From: Rattus norvegicus
Lineage: Eukaryota > Chordata > Mammalia > Rodentia > Muridae
DNA: 64,000 nt
Direction: 5' to 3'
Assembly: GCF_036323735.1 (NCBI RefSeq)
Contig: NC_086032.1
Coordinates: 53,780,599 to 53,844,598 of the forward strand
Made by a program: the position numbers and the translations under genes. Shown here piece by piece: positions 47,691 to 60,132 of the stretch. Within the stretch, counting starts at the first letter, position 1. Every line of letters begins with the position of its first letter. The notes under the pieces are model-generated. The model was not told the DNA's origin and ran no database searches. It saw only the letters and a list, made by a program, of their open reading frames with translations.

Positions 47691-48935
47691 AAAAATGTTC
47701 ACCTTCCTTAGTTGCAGGAAAATGCAAATCAAAACATCCCTGAAGATTCTTCCTCACACCAGATCAAAAACACAGGAGACAGCAGATTCTGGCAAGGATG
47801 TGGAGAAAGAGGAACACTTCTCTATTGCTGGTGGGATTGTAAGTTGGTACAACCACTCTGGAAATCAGTCTGACAATTCCTCAAAAAAATGGAAATAGTA
47901 CTACCTGAGGACCCAGCTATATCACTACTAGGAATATACCCAAAAGATGCTCCAACATATAACAAGGACACATGCTCCACTATGTTCATAGCATTCTGAT
48001 TTATAATAGCCAGAAAATGGAAAGAAGCCAGATGTCCTTTAACAGAGGAATGGATATAGAAAATCTGGTACATTTATACAACGGAGTAATATTCAGCTAA
48101 TAAAGATGACCTTATGAAATTCTTAGGCAAATGTGAGGAAGTAGAAATTTTCATCTTGAGTGAGTTAACCCAGTCACAAAAGAACACACATGAGGTATGC
48201 ACTCACTGAAAGTGATCATTAACCCCAAAGCACAGAATACCCAAGATACAGTTCACAGAGCACATGATCCTCAAATAGAAGGAAGACCAAAGTGTGGGTG
48301 CTGCAGTCCTTCTTAGAAGAAGGACAAAATATTAATGGGAGGAAATACAGAGACAAAAAGTGGAGCACAGACTGAAGGAAAGGCCATCCAGAGGCTGTTT
48401 CCTCCCAGCACAGGGCAGGGGAAATCCATTCCATATATAGACACAAAAGCCAGACAGCTTGCTTACAGAAGCCTGATATAACTGTCTCCTGAGAGGCTCT
48501 ACCAGAACCTGACAAATATAAAGCCAACCATTGGGCTGAGAACAGGATCCCTAATGGAGGAATTAGAAAAGGTACCGAAGGACCTGAAACAGTTTGCAAC
48601 ACCATAGGAAAAACAACAATACCAACCAATCAGTCACATCAGAGCTTCCACAAAGCAGAGTACACATAGAGTGAGTCATGGTTCCAGCTACACATGTAGC
48701 AGAGAATGGCCTTTTCAGGCATCAGTGGGAGGAGAAGCCCTTGCTCTTGAAGACTTGATGTCCCAGTGTAGGGGAGTACCTGGACAGACTGGCAGGAGTG
48801 GGTGGATGGATGGGGGGCACCCTCATAGAAGCAGTGAGGAGGAGATGAGATAGGGGATTTCTGGAGGGGAGACCAGGAATTTGGATAACATTTGAAATCT
48901 AAATAAATAAAATATTCAATCTTTTAAAAAGGTGG
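47691..48935 (+). mobile_element. Older 5'-truncated LINE-1
   Basis: Starts in the ORF2 C-terminal region (GAAAATGCAAATCAAAACATC, GGATGTGGAGAAAGAGGAAC, GCTGGTGGGATTGTAAGTTGG). It continues through the 3' UTR (CTGAGAGGCTCTACCAGAACC, CTGAGAACAGGATCCC, ATGTCCCAGTGTAGGGGAGT) to an AAATAAATAAAATATTC tail. It belongs to an older subfamily than the two long copies. Confidence 0.85.
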
Positions 48936-50799
48936 TCTTTAATATGACATAAACTCAAACTATGCCCAATGTATTATCTTATTGAATCCATATGGCAAGA
49001 ATAAACAACCTGTACTTGTTCTTCAATTTAGTGGAATTCCTTTTACTTTCTCTAAATTTAAATTATTGTTGGCAATAGGTATTTTGTAAACTGTCTTTAT
49101 TATTTTGAGGTTTGTTCATAGTATCCCTAATCTCCATGTTTTTTTTTCTTATGTGTTTTGCATTAATAGCATACTACTGAATGAAGAATATATTGGTCTA
49201 GGCAGAAATCTAGACTTTAAAAACTTTCTAGATTTAGAAGATTTAGGTATAAATTTTTGTGTTCTAAGATCATGAAATGCCTCATAGATTTAAAATATCT
49301 TACTACAATAAGCTAATACAATGTTGAATCAGATAAGCATTATAAATTTCACAGTAGAGAAAGAACAATACAAAAAAAGGCATTCCAGAAAATAATTTAG
49401 AATATGTTAGTAGAACTTATAACTATGTTGATATGAACAAAGTATCTATGATAGGCTGAGACTAAATGTTAAATGAATACCACAGATTAGAAATATAAAT
49501 ATTATTAACTTCATCTAAGTACCAAAGGTCAACAGGTGTATGTGTTTTGTTGCTGGGTCTTTATGTTGATAACCCTGCTATTTATGTTGAAATGTCTCTC
49601 TGTTGCTGTGTTCAATATAAAACATTATACACTTGATGTGTGTTTACAGTAAAGAATAACTTGATCTTTATACTCTGCTTATTGTAGTGTTTTAGAACTG
49701 CTTTTAGTGGTGACCACCTGCGTAAGAAGACAAAAAGCAACAACAAATAACTGTGTAAACGCATTCACTGTTCAGTCAACAGCCATTGTGTAAGAAGAAT
49801 GTGATATCTCCTTAAGTTATAAACTAGAGAATTGCATGGGAAAGTTACAGTAGCATCAATATTTTATTCTAAAAGGGAAGCTTTACAAAAGGTGTTCAAA
49901 ATGATAATTTACCAATCAATTATAACTTTTGTATATTGAGCACCTTGCCATTGCCAGAAGAGTCCCATGTATGCCCTCTTATGCCTATGGTACCTTGAGC
50001 TACACAGTGACAAACCTATACACAAAACCATCAGATTTTTCCCCATGTATTAAACTATTTAAAACCTAGATTGCCTGACGTTGAAGTAAATTAATGGCTT
50101 AGGAATTTCATTCGTCTGTTAGCAGCAGCTGTGGCAATGTATTTGTCTGCGGTTACCTTCTGCTCAGCTAGGTAGCTCTTCTTCAGGCAGTTGATTAACT
50201 GGCAGCTGAAAGAACAGAGGGCTATAGTGCACAAGCTCTTCCTGACCTACCAGTCTAATCCAGGGTCATTCCTTTGATAACAATATGTTCTTAAATGTCA
50301 AGTAGTGTTAAATCTTAAAGTGTATGCTCTTCACTTTGACAAATAAGTTTCTTTTTCCTTGGCTAAGGTCAGCCACTTTATTGTAAGTGTTTTAATGACC
50401 GAAAGAGAATCTATCCCATATGAGATAAGGGAAATTATTAATAATTTTACAAGTCTCATATTTTCTGTGAATAATCATTCACATTTTCCTATGTAAAGTC
50501 TATATACATACTTACAGTCTTAATATTTTGTTTTAGGTCTGAAGGATGAGATCCTTTGCTGTTCATGGATTCTTAACACAACTTTATTTATCATATAACA
50601 TAGGTTATTAGCTCCCTGCTGTAGATTTATTGAATTTTATTTGGTGTATTTTATCTTTAATTGACTATATGTTCAGTATATATAGTTCATATATACTTGT
50701 GTACCTCAAATTAATTATATTAACTGTATCTAATATGAATATGCGCATCTTGAATGATAGAAAAGACTAATAAGTATGTAAGATGATATTTTAATGTCT
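48936..50799. other. Single-copy intergenic DNA
   Basis: Mostly AT-rich with no recognised repeat. The GC-richer patch at 50095-50280 has an intact CAGCTG E-box and a RUNX-type TGCGGTTA site, and is the only part that looks non-random. Confidence 0.5.
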
Positions 50800-50810
50800 C
50801 AAAGCATCAT

Positions 50811-52684
50811 ATATTTATTTATTTTTATTATTACTTTTATATTTTTAAAGTGTTGTCCCAGTCCCAGTTCCAGCTCCCACAGTTCCTCATCTCATTCTTC
50901 CTTGCCCCTGTCTCCAAGAGGATTTCCCTCCCACCGAGAATCCCCACTTGGTGTTGCCTAAAAGCTCTAGAAGGTTAGATGAATCTTCTTACACTGAGAC
51001 CAGACCAGGCAATCCTTGGCTATACATGTGTATGGACCTTGGGCCAGCTCATGTATGCTGTCTGGTTGGTGGCTTTGTATCTGAAAAATTTTAGGAGGTT
51101 CAGTTAGTTGAGACTGCTGGTCTTCATATGGGATTGCCCTCTTCCTGAACTTCTTCCAGTTTTCCCCTAATTCAACCACAGAAGTTTCTGACTTTAGACC
51201 AGTGGTAGGTAAAAGAATAAATATCAGACTCTGTCTCAGTCAGCTGCTTGTGCCTTTCAGGGGGCAGTCATACAAGTCTCCTTTCTGCAAGCACACCATA
51301 GCATCAGTAATAATATCAGGCCTTGTATCCTTTGGATCCCACGTGTAGTCAGTTACTGGACTATCTTTTTCTCTATCTCTTCTCCATTTTTTTGTCCCTG
51401 TAGTTCTTTTAGATAGGAACATTTCTGAGTCACAATTTTTGACTGTGGGATAGCAACCCCATCCCTCCATGCGATGCCCTGTCTTTCCTCTAGAGGTAGA
51501 CTCTAAGAGTTTTCTCTCCCCACTGATGGGCATTTCATATAAGGTCCCACCCTTTGAGGCCTCAGCCTCTCTCACCTCCCAGGTTTCTGGTACATTTTAG
51601 AAGGTCCCCCCTCTTACGTCCCAAGGTTGCCCATTTCTGTTCTTTCTCCTGGCCCTTATGGCTTCACTTCTGTTTCCATCACCTCCCCAATAACTGATCC
51701 TGTTTCGCCCTTTCCATACCTGTCCGCTCTGCCACCCAGGTCCCTTCCTTCCTCTGCCTCCCTTAATTATTTTCTTTTGTGTCTCAAATAGGATTGAAAC
51801 ATCCTCACTTGTGCCCTTCTGATTGTTGACCTTCGTGAATTCTTTGGATTTTTTCCTAGGTACTCTTTACCTTTTTGGCTAATATTCATTTGTTACTGAG
51901 TTATACATAACCTTTTGGGTCTGAGTTCCTGCAATTTGCATGATATTTTCTAGTTCCATTTACTTGCCTGAAAAACTCATGGCATCCTTGTTTAAATAAC
52001 AGAATAGTATTCCGGTGTGTAAATGAACTACATGCTCTGTATCAATTCTTTCTTTGTGGACCTCTGGGTTGTTTCCAGCTCCTGATTATTTCACTATGAA
52101 CATACTGAAACACTTGTCCCTGCGATATAGTGGGACATCATTTGGGTACATGCCTAAGAGTGGTATAGCAGGGCCTTTAGGTAGGCCTTCTATTTTCAAT
52201 TTTTTGAGGAACTTCCAGGTTGATTTCCAGAGTAGTTGTATGAGTTTGCAATCCCATCAGCATTGGAGGAGTGCTGCTCTTTCTCTACATCCTCATCAAC
52301 ATGTGTTGTCACCTGAGATTTTGATCATAGCCCTTCTGATTGGTGTAAGATTGAGAACTGATAAATGGGACCCCACGAAACTGAAAATTTTCTGTAAGGC
52401 AAAGGACATAATCAATAGGACAAATCAGCAACCTACATATTGGGAAAGTTCTTCACTAACCCCACATTTAATAGAGGGCTAATATCCAAAATATATAAAG
52501 AACTCAAGAAGCTAACCTCCAAATACCAGACATCTCAATCAAAAAATGGGGTACCGAGCTAAACCAAGAATTCACAACAGAGGAAAAGTGAATGGTCAAG
52601 AAGCATTTAAACCATGTTCAAAGTGCTTAATCATCACAGAAATGCAAATCAAAATGACTCTGAGATTCCACCTTATACCAATCA
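50811..52684 (-). mobile_element. Lx-type LINE-1 with 5' inversion
   Basis: 50811-52349 is antisense L1: A/T tail, 3' UTR (GTATGGACCTTGGGCCAGCT), then ORF2 C-terminus (TCATTTGGGTACATGCCTAAG) to GATTGGTGTAAG. At 52350 the strand flips and 52350-52684 is sense ORF2 (GATAAATGGGACCCCACGAA to CCTTATACCAATCA). The inverted part ends where the other begins, sharing about 12 bases. The flanks CAAAG[C/A]ATCAT (50800-50810 and 52685-52695) form an 11-bp duplication with one mismatch. This is a textbook twin-priming product. Confidence 0.9.
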
Positions 52685-52695
52685 CAAAGAATCAT

Positions 52696-54399
52696 TTTAA
52701 AAGTTTAATGTGAGGTGCCAGTTTTCACAAAAACAATATTTCAATTTCAGCAATTAAGGAATTTCAATAACATAAAATTCTGACATGACAATATCCAAAT
52801 AAATCTTTAATTAGTATAAATTATACTACTCTCAAATTTAGTTGACAGTTCATAGTATCTTAGAAATTATTCATAAACTCATATACATGAAGAGAGAAAT
52901 AATTCATTTGCTAGGTAGTTAAGTGTGTACCTATAACTTCTGACTACAGATGAATTATTTGAAGTTCATGTTAATGTTCAGATAAATTTTATCCATTGGC
53001 CACTACACATAGTCTAAAGATAAATGCTAATGTGTAACATGGTAAAGTTTTCTTTGTGCCTTTCATTTTGAACCAGTGAAGTTCAGAACAAGGGTATTTA
53101 TTTCAAAATGTAAATCTGGTTTGGATTTAAAGCCTTCTCTATTATCAGTAAGTAGATTGGATGAGTTCTTCTTTGCATACAGGTGAGTACTCAAAGTTAT
53201 TGTAACTGTACTCATTCTAAGAGAGGGATCTCTGTAAGTCAGAATATTTGTATTTCTGTGTTCTTTTACAACTTACTCTTCCTGGGTTCATGTATTTTTG
53301 TGTTTATAGACATATATTCTCTATAAGTCTTTCCATAAATAATTAGTAATATGTTGTTGTGTTTAAAATTTACTCACTCAATTGTTTATTAGACTAGACA
53401 TGCAAACTTTTGGTATTAAATCTTGAAGAAATTCCAATGACATTATTCATTAAACTAATTAAAAATTCTAATATTAGCCAAAATTAATAAGAAATATTTG
53501 CTTGTAAGCAGAATATACAGTTGAGTACAACACTGTGCTTTATGTGTTCCTCTAAAAAGAATGTTCCCTACTTAGTTGAAGTATCTATCAGACATCTTTT
53601 ATAGCTTTATTTTTAAGTATTGAGATAAAAATTTATGACAAATTTAGAACACATTTTATTTGTTTTCCAACTGTTGCTCTATTATTTTCACAGCTGTCAA
53701 AGCTGAGCTATTTACTAGAAATAGTATGTAATACCCCATAAAAAGTTTTCTTAGATGGTACATAAATACATGGGCATAGCTCTGTCAAACAATGAGACCA
53801 CCATTCATGTGTATGGTGCTCTGAGAAAATAACATATCTGAACTTCAATTTACTCATCAATATGGTAATAAAATGCCAGCACTATCACACCAGGTAAGTA
53901 AATAAATATCAAGAGAGATAAGGAAATAAATGTGTAAGGATTCCATTCTAGAATAATTCCATTTTACACATAACTGCTAAAGGCCTTTTGGTTCTCGGTT
54001 GTTGTCAGAATTAAATTCTTAGAATGTGGAAATGAACATGCAACATTTTAAATATCTGTGTCAGTGAACTGGGACTAAAACCTTCCAAAATATAACTAAT
54101 AGCTACTTGCACCAAAATAGATTATCTTAAGAAGAAAAAGGACGTAGATCAAATAAATTCCAGAGTACTGTCTTTGAATCTCCAATGTTTATCAGAGTAA
54201 ATATCTGTTAGTAATTTTATCACTAAATGATTATTGAAATAACATCTAATTTTACAAATACACATCATCAACTTTATGTACAGAGAAACAGTAGCAAACT
54301 TAATTAAGGACTAAAAATATTTTCACATGTAACATGTATGTTAATTCTAGTTTTGAAGTCAGATTCGTATACTTAATATCTTATAAACCCAATACTGTG
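52696..54399. other. AT-rich single-copy DNA
   Basis: Nothing recognised in about 1.7 kb. Confidence 0.5.
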
Positions 54400-55785
54400 C
54401 ATGATCTTAGTACAGAAACAGACATGTTGATCAATGGAATCAAATCAAGACCCAGAAATAAACCCACACACCTGTGGACACTTGATATTTGATAAAGCAG
54501 CTAAAACCATACAATGAAAAAAATGAAAGCATATTAAACAAATGGTGCTGGTCTAACTGGTAAGTACATGTAGAAGAATGAATAGAGATTCCTATTTATC
54601 ACCCTGCACAAAACTCACATACTAGTGGATCAAGGACTTCAACATAGAACCAGATACACTAAATCTCATAGAAGAGAAAGATAAATACTTTTGAGCACAT
54701 TAGGACTATTGATAATTTCCTGAACAGAACACCAATGACTCAAGCTCTAAAATCAAAAAATGATAAATGGGACCTCATGAAAGTGCAATTCAAGGTAAGG
54801 ACTGTCAATAGAACAAATATGCAGACTACAAATTGTGAAAGGACCTTCACCATACCTACATCTGACGGAGGACTAATATCCAAAACTTACAAATAACTCA
54901 GGACGTTAGATACTAGCAAGCCACATTTTACAATAAAAAATGGGGTAAAGAACCAAAAATAAGTTTCAACAGGGGAATCTTGAATGACTAAGATGCAATT
55001 AAAGAAATATTTAAAGTCATCTGGGAAATGCAAAGTGAAACAAAGTTGAGGTTCTTACACCCATCAAAATGGCTAATATCAAAACCTCAAGAGATAGCAG
55101 GTACTGGGGAGGAAATGTAGAAAGGCAGATATTTCTACTTCTTTGTGGGAGTGCAAACTTGTTCAGTCACTTTGAAAATAAATAAGACATGACAAATACA
55201 GAGGTGAATGCTAGCTGCCAACCATTGAACTGAGAAAAGGGTCCCCTTTGGTCCCCCATTGGTTAGGGAAAGGATTGAAGGAACTAAAAGGGGCTGGTAA
55301 CCCAATAGGAACAACAAAACCAGTGAACCAGAGCTCCCAGGGATTATACCACCACCCAAAGGGTACACATGGACAGACCCATAGCTCCAGCTACGTATGT
55401 TGCAGAGGATGGTTTGTTGGGTAACAATGGGAAGAGAAGCCCTTGGTTTGGCCTATGCTCGAACGCCCAGTGTAGGGGAATGTCAGGGTGGGGAGACAGG
55501 AATGCATGGGTGGTTGGGTAAGGGAGCACCCTCATACAAGAAGGGGGAGGAGGGAGATAGAGAGCTTATGGATAGGAAATCAGGAAAGGGAATAACATTT
55601 GAAATGTAAGTAAAATTATCCTTAAAAAAAAACAAAAAAAAGAAAGAAAACTGAATAGTTCCACCTCAAAACTCAGCTATACAACTCCTGGAATATACAC
55701 AAAAGATACTCCAACATTCCACAAAAACACTTGCTCAACTAAGTTCATAGCTACTTTACTCATATAGCCAGAAACTGGACAATTT
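54400..55785 (+). mobile_element. Old LINE-1 ORF2 fragment, interrupted
   Basis: Sense ORF2 3' half, well decayed: TACAGAAACAGACATGTTGATCAATGG, AACCAGATACACTAAATC, GATAAATGGGACCTCATGAA and ATGGCTAATATCAAAACCTC. It stops near 55185 and resumes at about 55650 (CTCAGCTATACAACTCCTGG, AAAGATACTCCAACATTCC). A younger L1 3' UTR sits between the halves. Confidence 0.8.
55190..55650 (+). mobile_element. LINE-1 3' UTR inserted in older L1
   Basis: Sense 3' UTR (CCATTGAACTGAGAAAAGGG, GGAACTAAAAGGGGCTGG, ACACATGGACAGACCCATAG, CCAGTGTAGGGGAATG), with the G/A-rich tract and a tail A8CA8 near 55622-55640. It is heavily 5' truncated. The target duplication could not be defined because the flanks are A-rich. 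Confidence 0.8.
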
Positions 55786-55884
55786 TGTTTTATAAACTAA
55801 AATAGCACCAAAGAAGCAAGGTGCATATCTTGACAGCTGTTTGAAAGAAAATAGAGAAAAAATGAAGAATGGAAATTCATGCTG

Positions 55885-57252
55885 TTAAACTGGGATGGAG
55901 AAAATGCAATCCCTGTCAAAATTTCAATCCAATTTTTCATACAGTTAGACAGAACAATTTGGAAATTCATCTGGAATAACAAAAAATCCAGGATAGCTAA
56001 AACTATCATCAACAATAAAAGGACTTCCCAGGGAATCACTATCCTTGAACTCAAGCAGTATGACAGAGCAATAGTGATAAAAATCTGTATGGTATTCATA
56101 CAGAGACAGGCAGATAGACCAGTGGAATAGAATTGAATACCCAGAAATGAACCCACAAACTTATGGTCACTTGATTTATGACAAAGGAGCCAAAGCCATC
56201 CAATGGAAAAAAGATAGCATTTTCAGCAAATGGTGCTTATTTAACTGGAGGTCAACATGTAGAAGACTGCAGATTGATCTATTCTTATCACCCTGCACAA
56301 AGCTTAACACCATGTGGATCAAGAAACTCCACATCAAACCAGATACATTCACACTAATAGAAGAAAAAGTGGGGAAGAGTCTTGAACACATGGGCACTGG
56401 AGAAAATTTCCTGAACAAAACACATGGCCTATGCTCTAAGATCAAGAATCGACAAATGGGATCTCATAAAACTAAAAGCTTCTGTAAGGCAAAGGACACT
56501 GTTGTTAGGACTACACAGCAACCAACAGATTGGGAAAAGATCTTTACCAATCCTACAACTGATAGAGGGTTTCTATCCAAAATATACAAAGAACTCATGA
56601 AGTTAGACTGCAGGGAAACAAATAACCTTATTAAAAAATGGGGTTCAGAGGTTTAAACAAAGAATTCACAGCTGAGGAATGCCGAATGGCTGAGAAGCAC
56701 CTAAAGAAATGGTCAATATCTTTAGTCATAAGGGAAATGCAAATCAAAACAACACTGAGATTCCACCTCACACCAGTCAGAATGGCTAAGTCCAAAAACT
56801 CTGGAGACAGTAGATGCTGGAGAGGATGTGGAGAAAGAGCAACACTCTTCCATTGTTGGTAGGATTGCAGACTTGTACAACCACTCTGAAAATCAGTCTG
56901 GAGGTTCCACAGAAAATTGGGTATTGAACTACCTGAGGACCCAGCTTTACCTCTCTTGGGCATATATACAAAAGATGCTCCAACATATAACAAGGAGACA
57001 TGCTCCACTATGTTCAAAGCAGCCTTATTTATAATTGCCAGAAGCTGGAAAGTACCCAGATGCCCTTCAACAGAGGAATGGATACAGAAAACATGGTACA
57101 TATACACAATGGAATATTACTCAGCTATCAAAAACAACGACTTTATGAAATTCATAGGCAAATGGATGGAACTGGAAAATATCATCCTGAGTGAGGTAAC
57201 CCAATCACAGAAAAACACACATGGTATGCACTCATTGATAAGTGGATATTAG
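55885..57252 (+). pseudogene. L1 ORF2 C-terminal part, broken
   Basis: Post-RT region and C-terminal domain of ORF2p: KFIWNNKKSRIAKTIINNKR (near 55,965), then MNPQTYGHLIYDKGAK (56147), GMDTENMVHIHNG in a shifted frame, and the C-terminus EYYSAIKNNDFMKFIGKWME...HSLISGY ending at 57252. The open pieces 55879-56130, 56147-56656 and 56917-57252 lie in frames 1, 2 and 1, so at least two indels break it. Confidence 0.88.
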
Positions 57253-57442
57253 CCCAAATGCTCGAATTACCCTAGATGCACAGAACACATGAAACCCAAG
57301 AACGATGACCAAAATGCGGGTGCTCCCTCTCCTTCTTTAAAAGGGGAACAAGAATACCCTTAGGAGGGGATAGTGAGGCAAAATTTAGAACAGAGGCTAA
57401 AGGAAGGCCTACTCAGAACCTGCCCCACATGTGGCCCACATG
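55885..57442 (+). mobile_element. LINE-1 lacking both ends
   Basis: Sense L1 from within ORF2 to the early 3' UTR. It breaks off after CCCCACATGTGGCCCACATG, short of the polypurine tract and poly-A, and a short spacer and compound microsatellite follow. Loss of the 3' end is unusual for L1 and implies a later deletion or rearrangement. Confidence 0.85.
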
Positions 57443-57503
57443 AAAAAATTCCCGAAAAGCCATGTGGTGGATAAAGAGCAGGTGCTTGGCAGTTGTGGAG
57501 AAA

Positions 57504-57518
57504 ATGTATGTATGTATG

Positions 57519-57610
<92 letters not shown>
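57504..57610. repeat. Compound (TGTA)n(TA)n(TG)n microsatellite
   Basis: TGTA units at 57504-57548, TA units to about 57565, and TG units to 57610. Confidence 0.97.
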
Positions 57611-57617
<7 letters not shown>

Positions 57618-58500
57618 AATCAGGAAGGAGCAGTTGCCTATATTTGTTAAAGAAGAAGCATTATAAGTCATGAAGAGAATAGAGTCCATAAAACTCACAT
57701 ATAGGTACAGAGGGAACAAAAGGTATAGAAAATAAAACAAAGCAAAACATAATTTTGTTTTAGAAAGTTCATGGATTGAATTGGTAACCTTTGGCTGTAA
57801 TACTGGCAGAAGACATGGTTTACATTACCCAACATTTTTTGTTTTGTTAACAGACTAGTATACTACAAGTTGTTACTATATATTTTGAAAGTTTTTTCAA
57901 AGTTCTAATTCAGTAACTTTCTAATGATATAGCATGCTTCACCTTTGATCTACTTAATTATGTTTCCATTTGTTAATTTATTTACTTTTTGAGGAATATT
58001 AACCTTTATCATACAAATTTTATAATAGTAAATCAAACTGACTGTTTACTAAGTACTCAAAATCAGATCTAAGTTTATAATTTTTAATAGTGTTAGTAAC
58101 AAGTCAAAACATGTGTGTAATTTTTCAGTATAAGACAAATAACACATAAAAGTATGCTTTGAGTGTAAAGAAAAAGAATAAGATAAGAACACAACACAGT
58201 TTAAAAACCAATGTCAGTGAAAGCACAATTCAAATGGTCATTAAGAAAAATAAACATTTTTTGGCTTTTGACAATGCAAATGTTACACAAGTAAAATATT
58301 TACACAGTTCCAATGTGCAGAGCATTTTTAAACCAGCAGCATGATTACTCTAGAAAGGGCTCACATTCAAAGACCTTCTAGCTCTATGTGGTCTGGCTGA
58401 AAATCAGACATATCGTATACCTCTTATCTCTCTGGCTGATTCACACTTTGTACATATGTTATCTCAAACAAGGAAGGCAAAGATAGTTTGTAGAAGGAAG
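57611..58500. other. AT-rich single-copy DNA
   Basis: No gene or repeat recognised. Confidence 0.5.
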
Positions 58501-58504
58501 TAGC

Positions 58505-58985
58505 CATGTGTGAAAGTGACATCTAATGGAGGGGCAGTCAATGTTGACAATGATTTGACAGAATGACTCAGAGATACGCTATGCCCAACTATTGGGAGGA
58601 CTAGGTAAGAAATAGAGTCTATATAAGGTCGGTACAGGGAGAGTCAGTCAGTTCAGTTGAGTGAAGTTTTCAATGTGGTTCTGTTGAGAGTAGAGTGAAC
58701 TGGAGTTTAGAGTGTTTATGAGTTCATGTAGAAGTTGTTGAAACCAAGGAATAAGAAGCCAGAAGATGATAAAAAAATATTGCCAGATATAGTTTGAGGC
58801 CAAGAAGACCAATGTAGTGAGAAACTAAGAAGAGCCAGACTGAGTCAGAGTGTAGTGAGAATTTTGAGCCAGAACAGCAGTTTTGTACTCTGAGGCACTC
58901 AGTGATTTGAGTGTGGTTAGAATTTCTATAAGTAGCTGTATGATATTGGTAGTCTTAAAACTTTCATAAACACCCCTAGTTCTAG
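58505..58985 (+). mobile_element. Possible LTR fragment with TATA box
   Basis: CTATATAAGG at 58619-58628 is followed by purine-rich GAGTCAGTCAGTTCAGTTGAG-type text and repeated GTAGTGAGAA units (near 58816 and 58852). This is the texture of the transcribed part of some rodent ERVL/MaLR-type LTRs. Termini and target duplication were not found. Confidence 0.4.
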
Positions 58986-59097
58986 GATATTCACTACAGA
59001 TTGTTGAGGTGATGTTTTATTATTGTCATAATATATTCAAGCATTTCTTTAGCTTATGAACTCCCAAATAGAACCCAGAAAAAGACATACACATGCA

Positions 59098-59099
59098 CA

Positions 59100-59145
<46 letters not shown>
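59098..59145. repeat. (CA)n microsatellite
   Basis: About 23 uninterrupted CA units. Confidence 0.97.
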
Positions 59146-59147
<2 letters not shown>

Positions 59148-60132
59148 CAACATAGTTCACATTCCTATATGATTTATATATGAATGATAATATATTTGGC
59201 ACCAACTCTATTAACATGAAAGATAACAAAATCACAACTTCATTTTACTGAACTATAGGATTACCTGCTTATACTTCTAACCAACCCTTGTTAATTAAAC
59301 TCATGTTTCCTTTATAATTTCTTTGAAAGTTGAGGTAAATTCTACAGTATTTTCAATGATGATTTTCAATATTTAACACTAATGAGCTGAGCTGAGTTTT
59401 TCATTCATTGCATTTATAATTTCCATCCTAATAGAGCGGTGGTAATGAATTCAGCAAGTAATGAAACATACCACACAGAAGTTGTATCTTTCATTTGCAT
59501 AAATCTTTTTGATAACAGAAGCTAAGAATTCTTATATTAATAGAAAAACTTTCTTTGAAACTAAAATGCTACAATGAAAGAGCAGAGTTTCATGTTCTGT
59601 AAATTAGGTGTTCCTTCCATAATTATCTAAGATACTGACTTATTTATCAGTCAGCTCTTTCTCAGACCTCATTATAACTTTCCCTATACTTTCTGCTCCA
59701 TCAAATCGATGCAAAAGCATGCATCCTAATAAACAAAATCTCATAAATAGTGCCCATATTTTACTACCTAGACTCTAATATTCATCACTCAAAATTCTAA
59801 AATAGGAAAGATAGTCTATCTTAGTTACAGATAAAAAAATCATCATGATAATATGTTGAAATAGCATCATGAAAAATTGTTGAAATAGCAATTGATTGTG
59901 ATAAAATTTCCCTTTAATTGCAAACTATTGACGTAAAATTTTACCAAGTTGATAAAATGTACAAATTACAGTTAGTAAACCCCGTTTCAAAAATATGTTT
60001 AGTGTCAACTGTATAGGAATACAGAAGATGCCTACTTAAGCTATCTTTTATTCAATATCATTTCTTTGGCTATTTTACTTGTTCTCATGTCTATATATTT
60101 TAATATGAAACAATAAGACAAAATAACTACAT
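59146..60132. other. AT-rich single-copy DNA
   Basis: Nothing recognised. Confidence 0.5.

Noticed and set aside
57360..57740. 126-codon minus frame with His-Thr and Ile-Tyr runs
   Set aside because: Translation of the compound microsatellite at 57504-57610.
59026..59235. Cys-Val repeat peptide
   Set aside because: Translation of the CA microsatellite; the same applies at 10907-11140 and 43235-43432.
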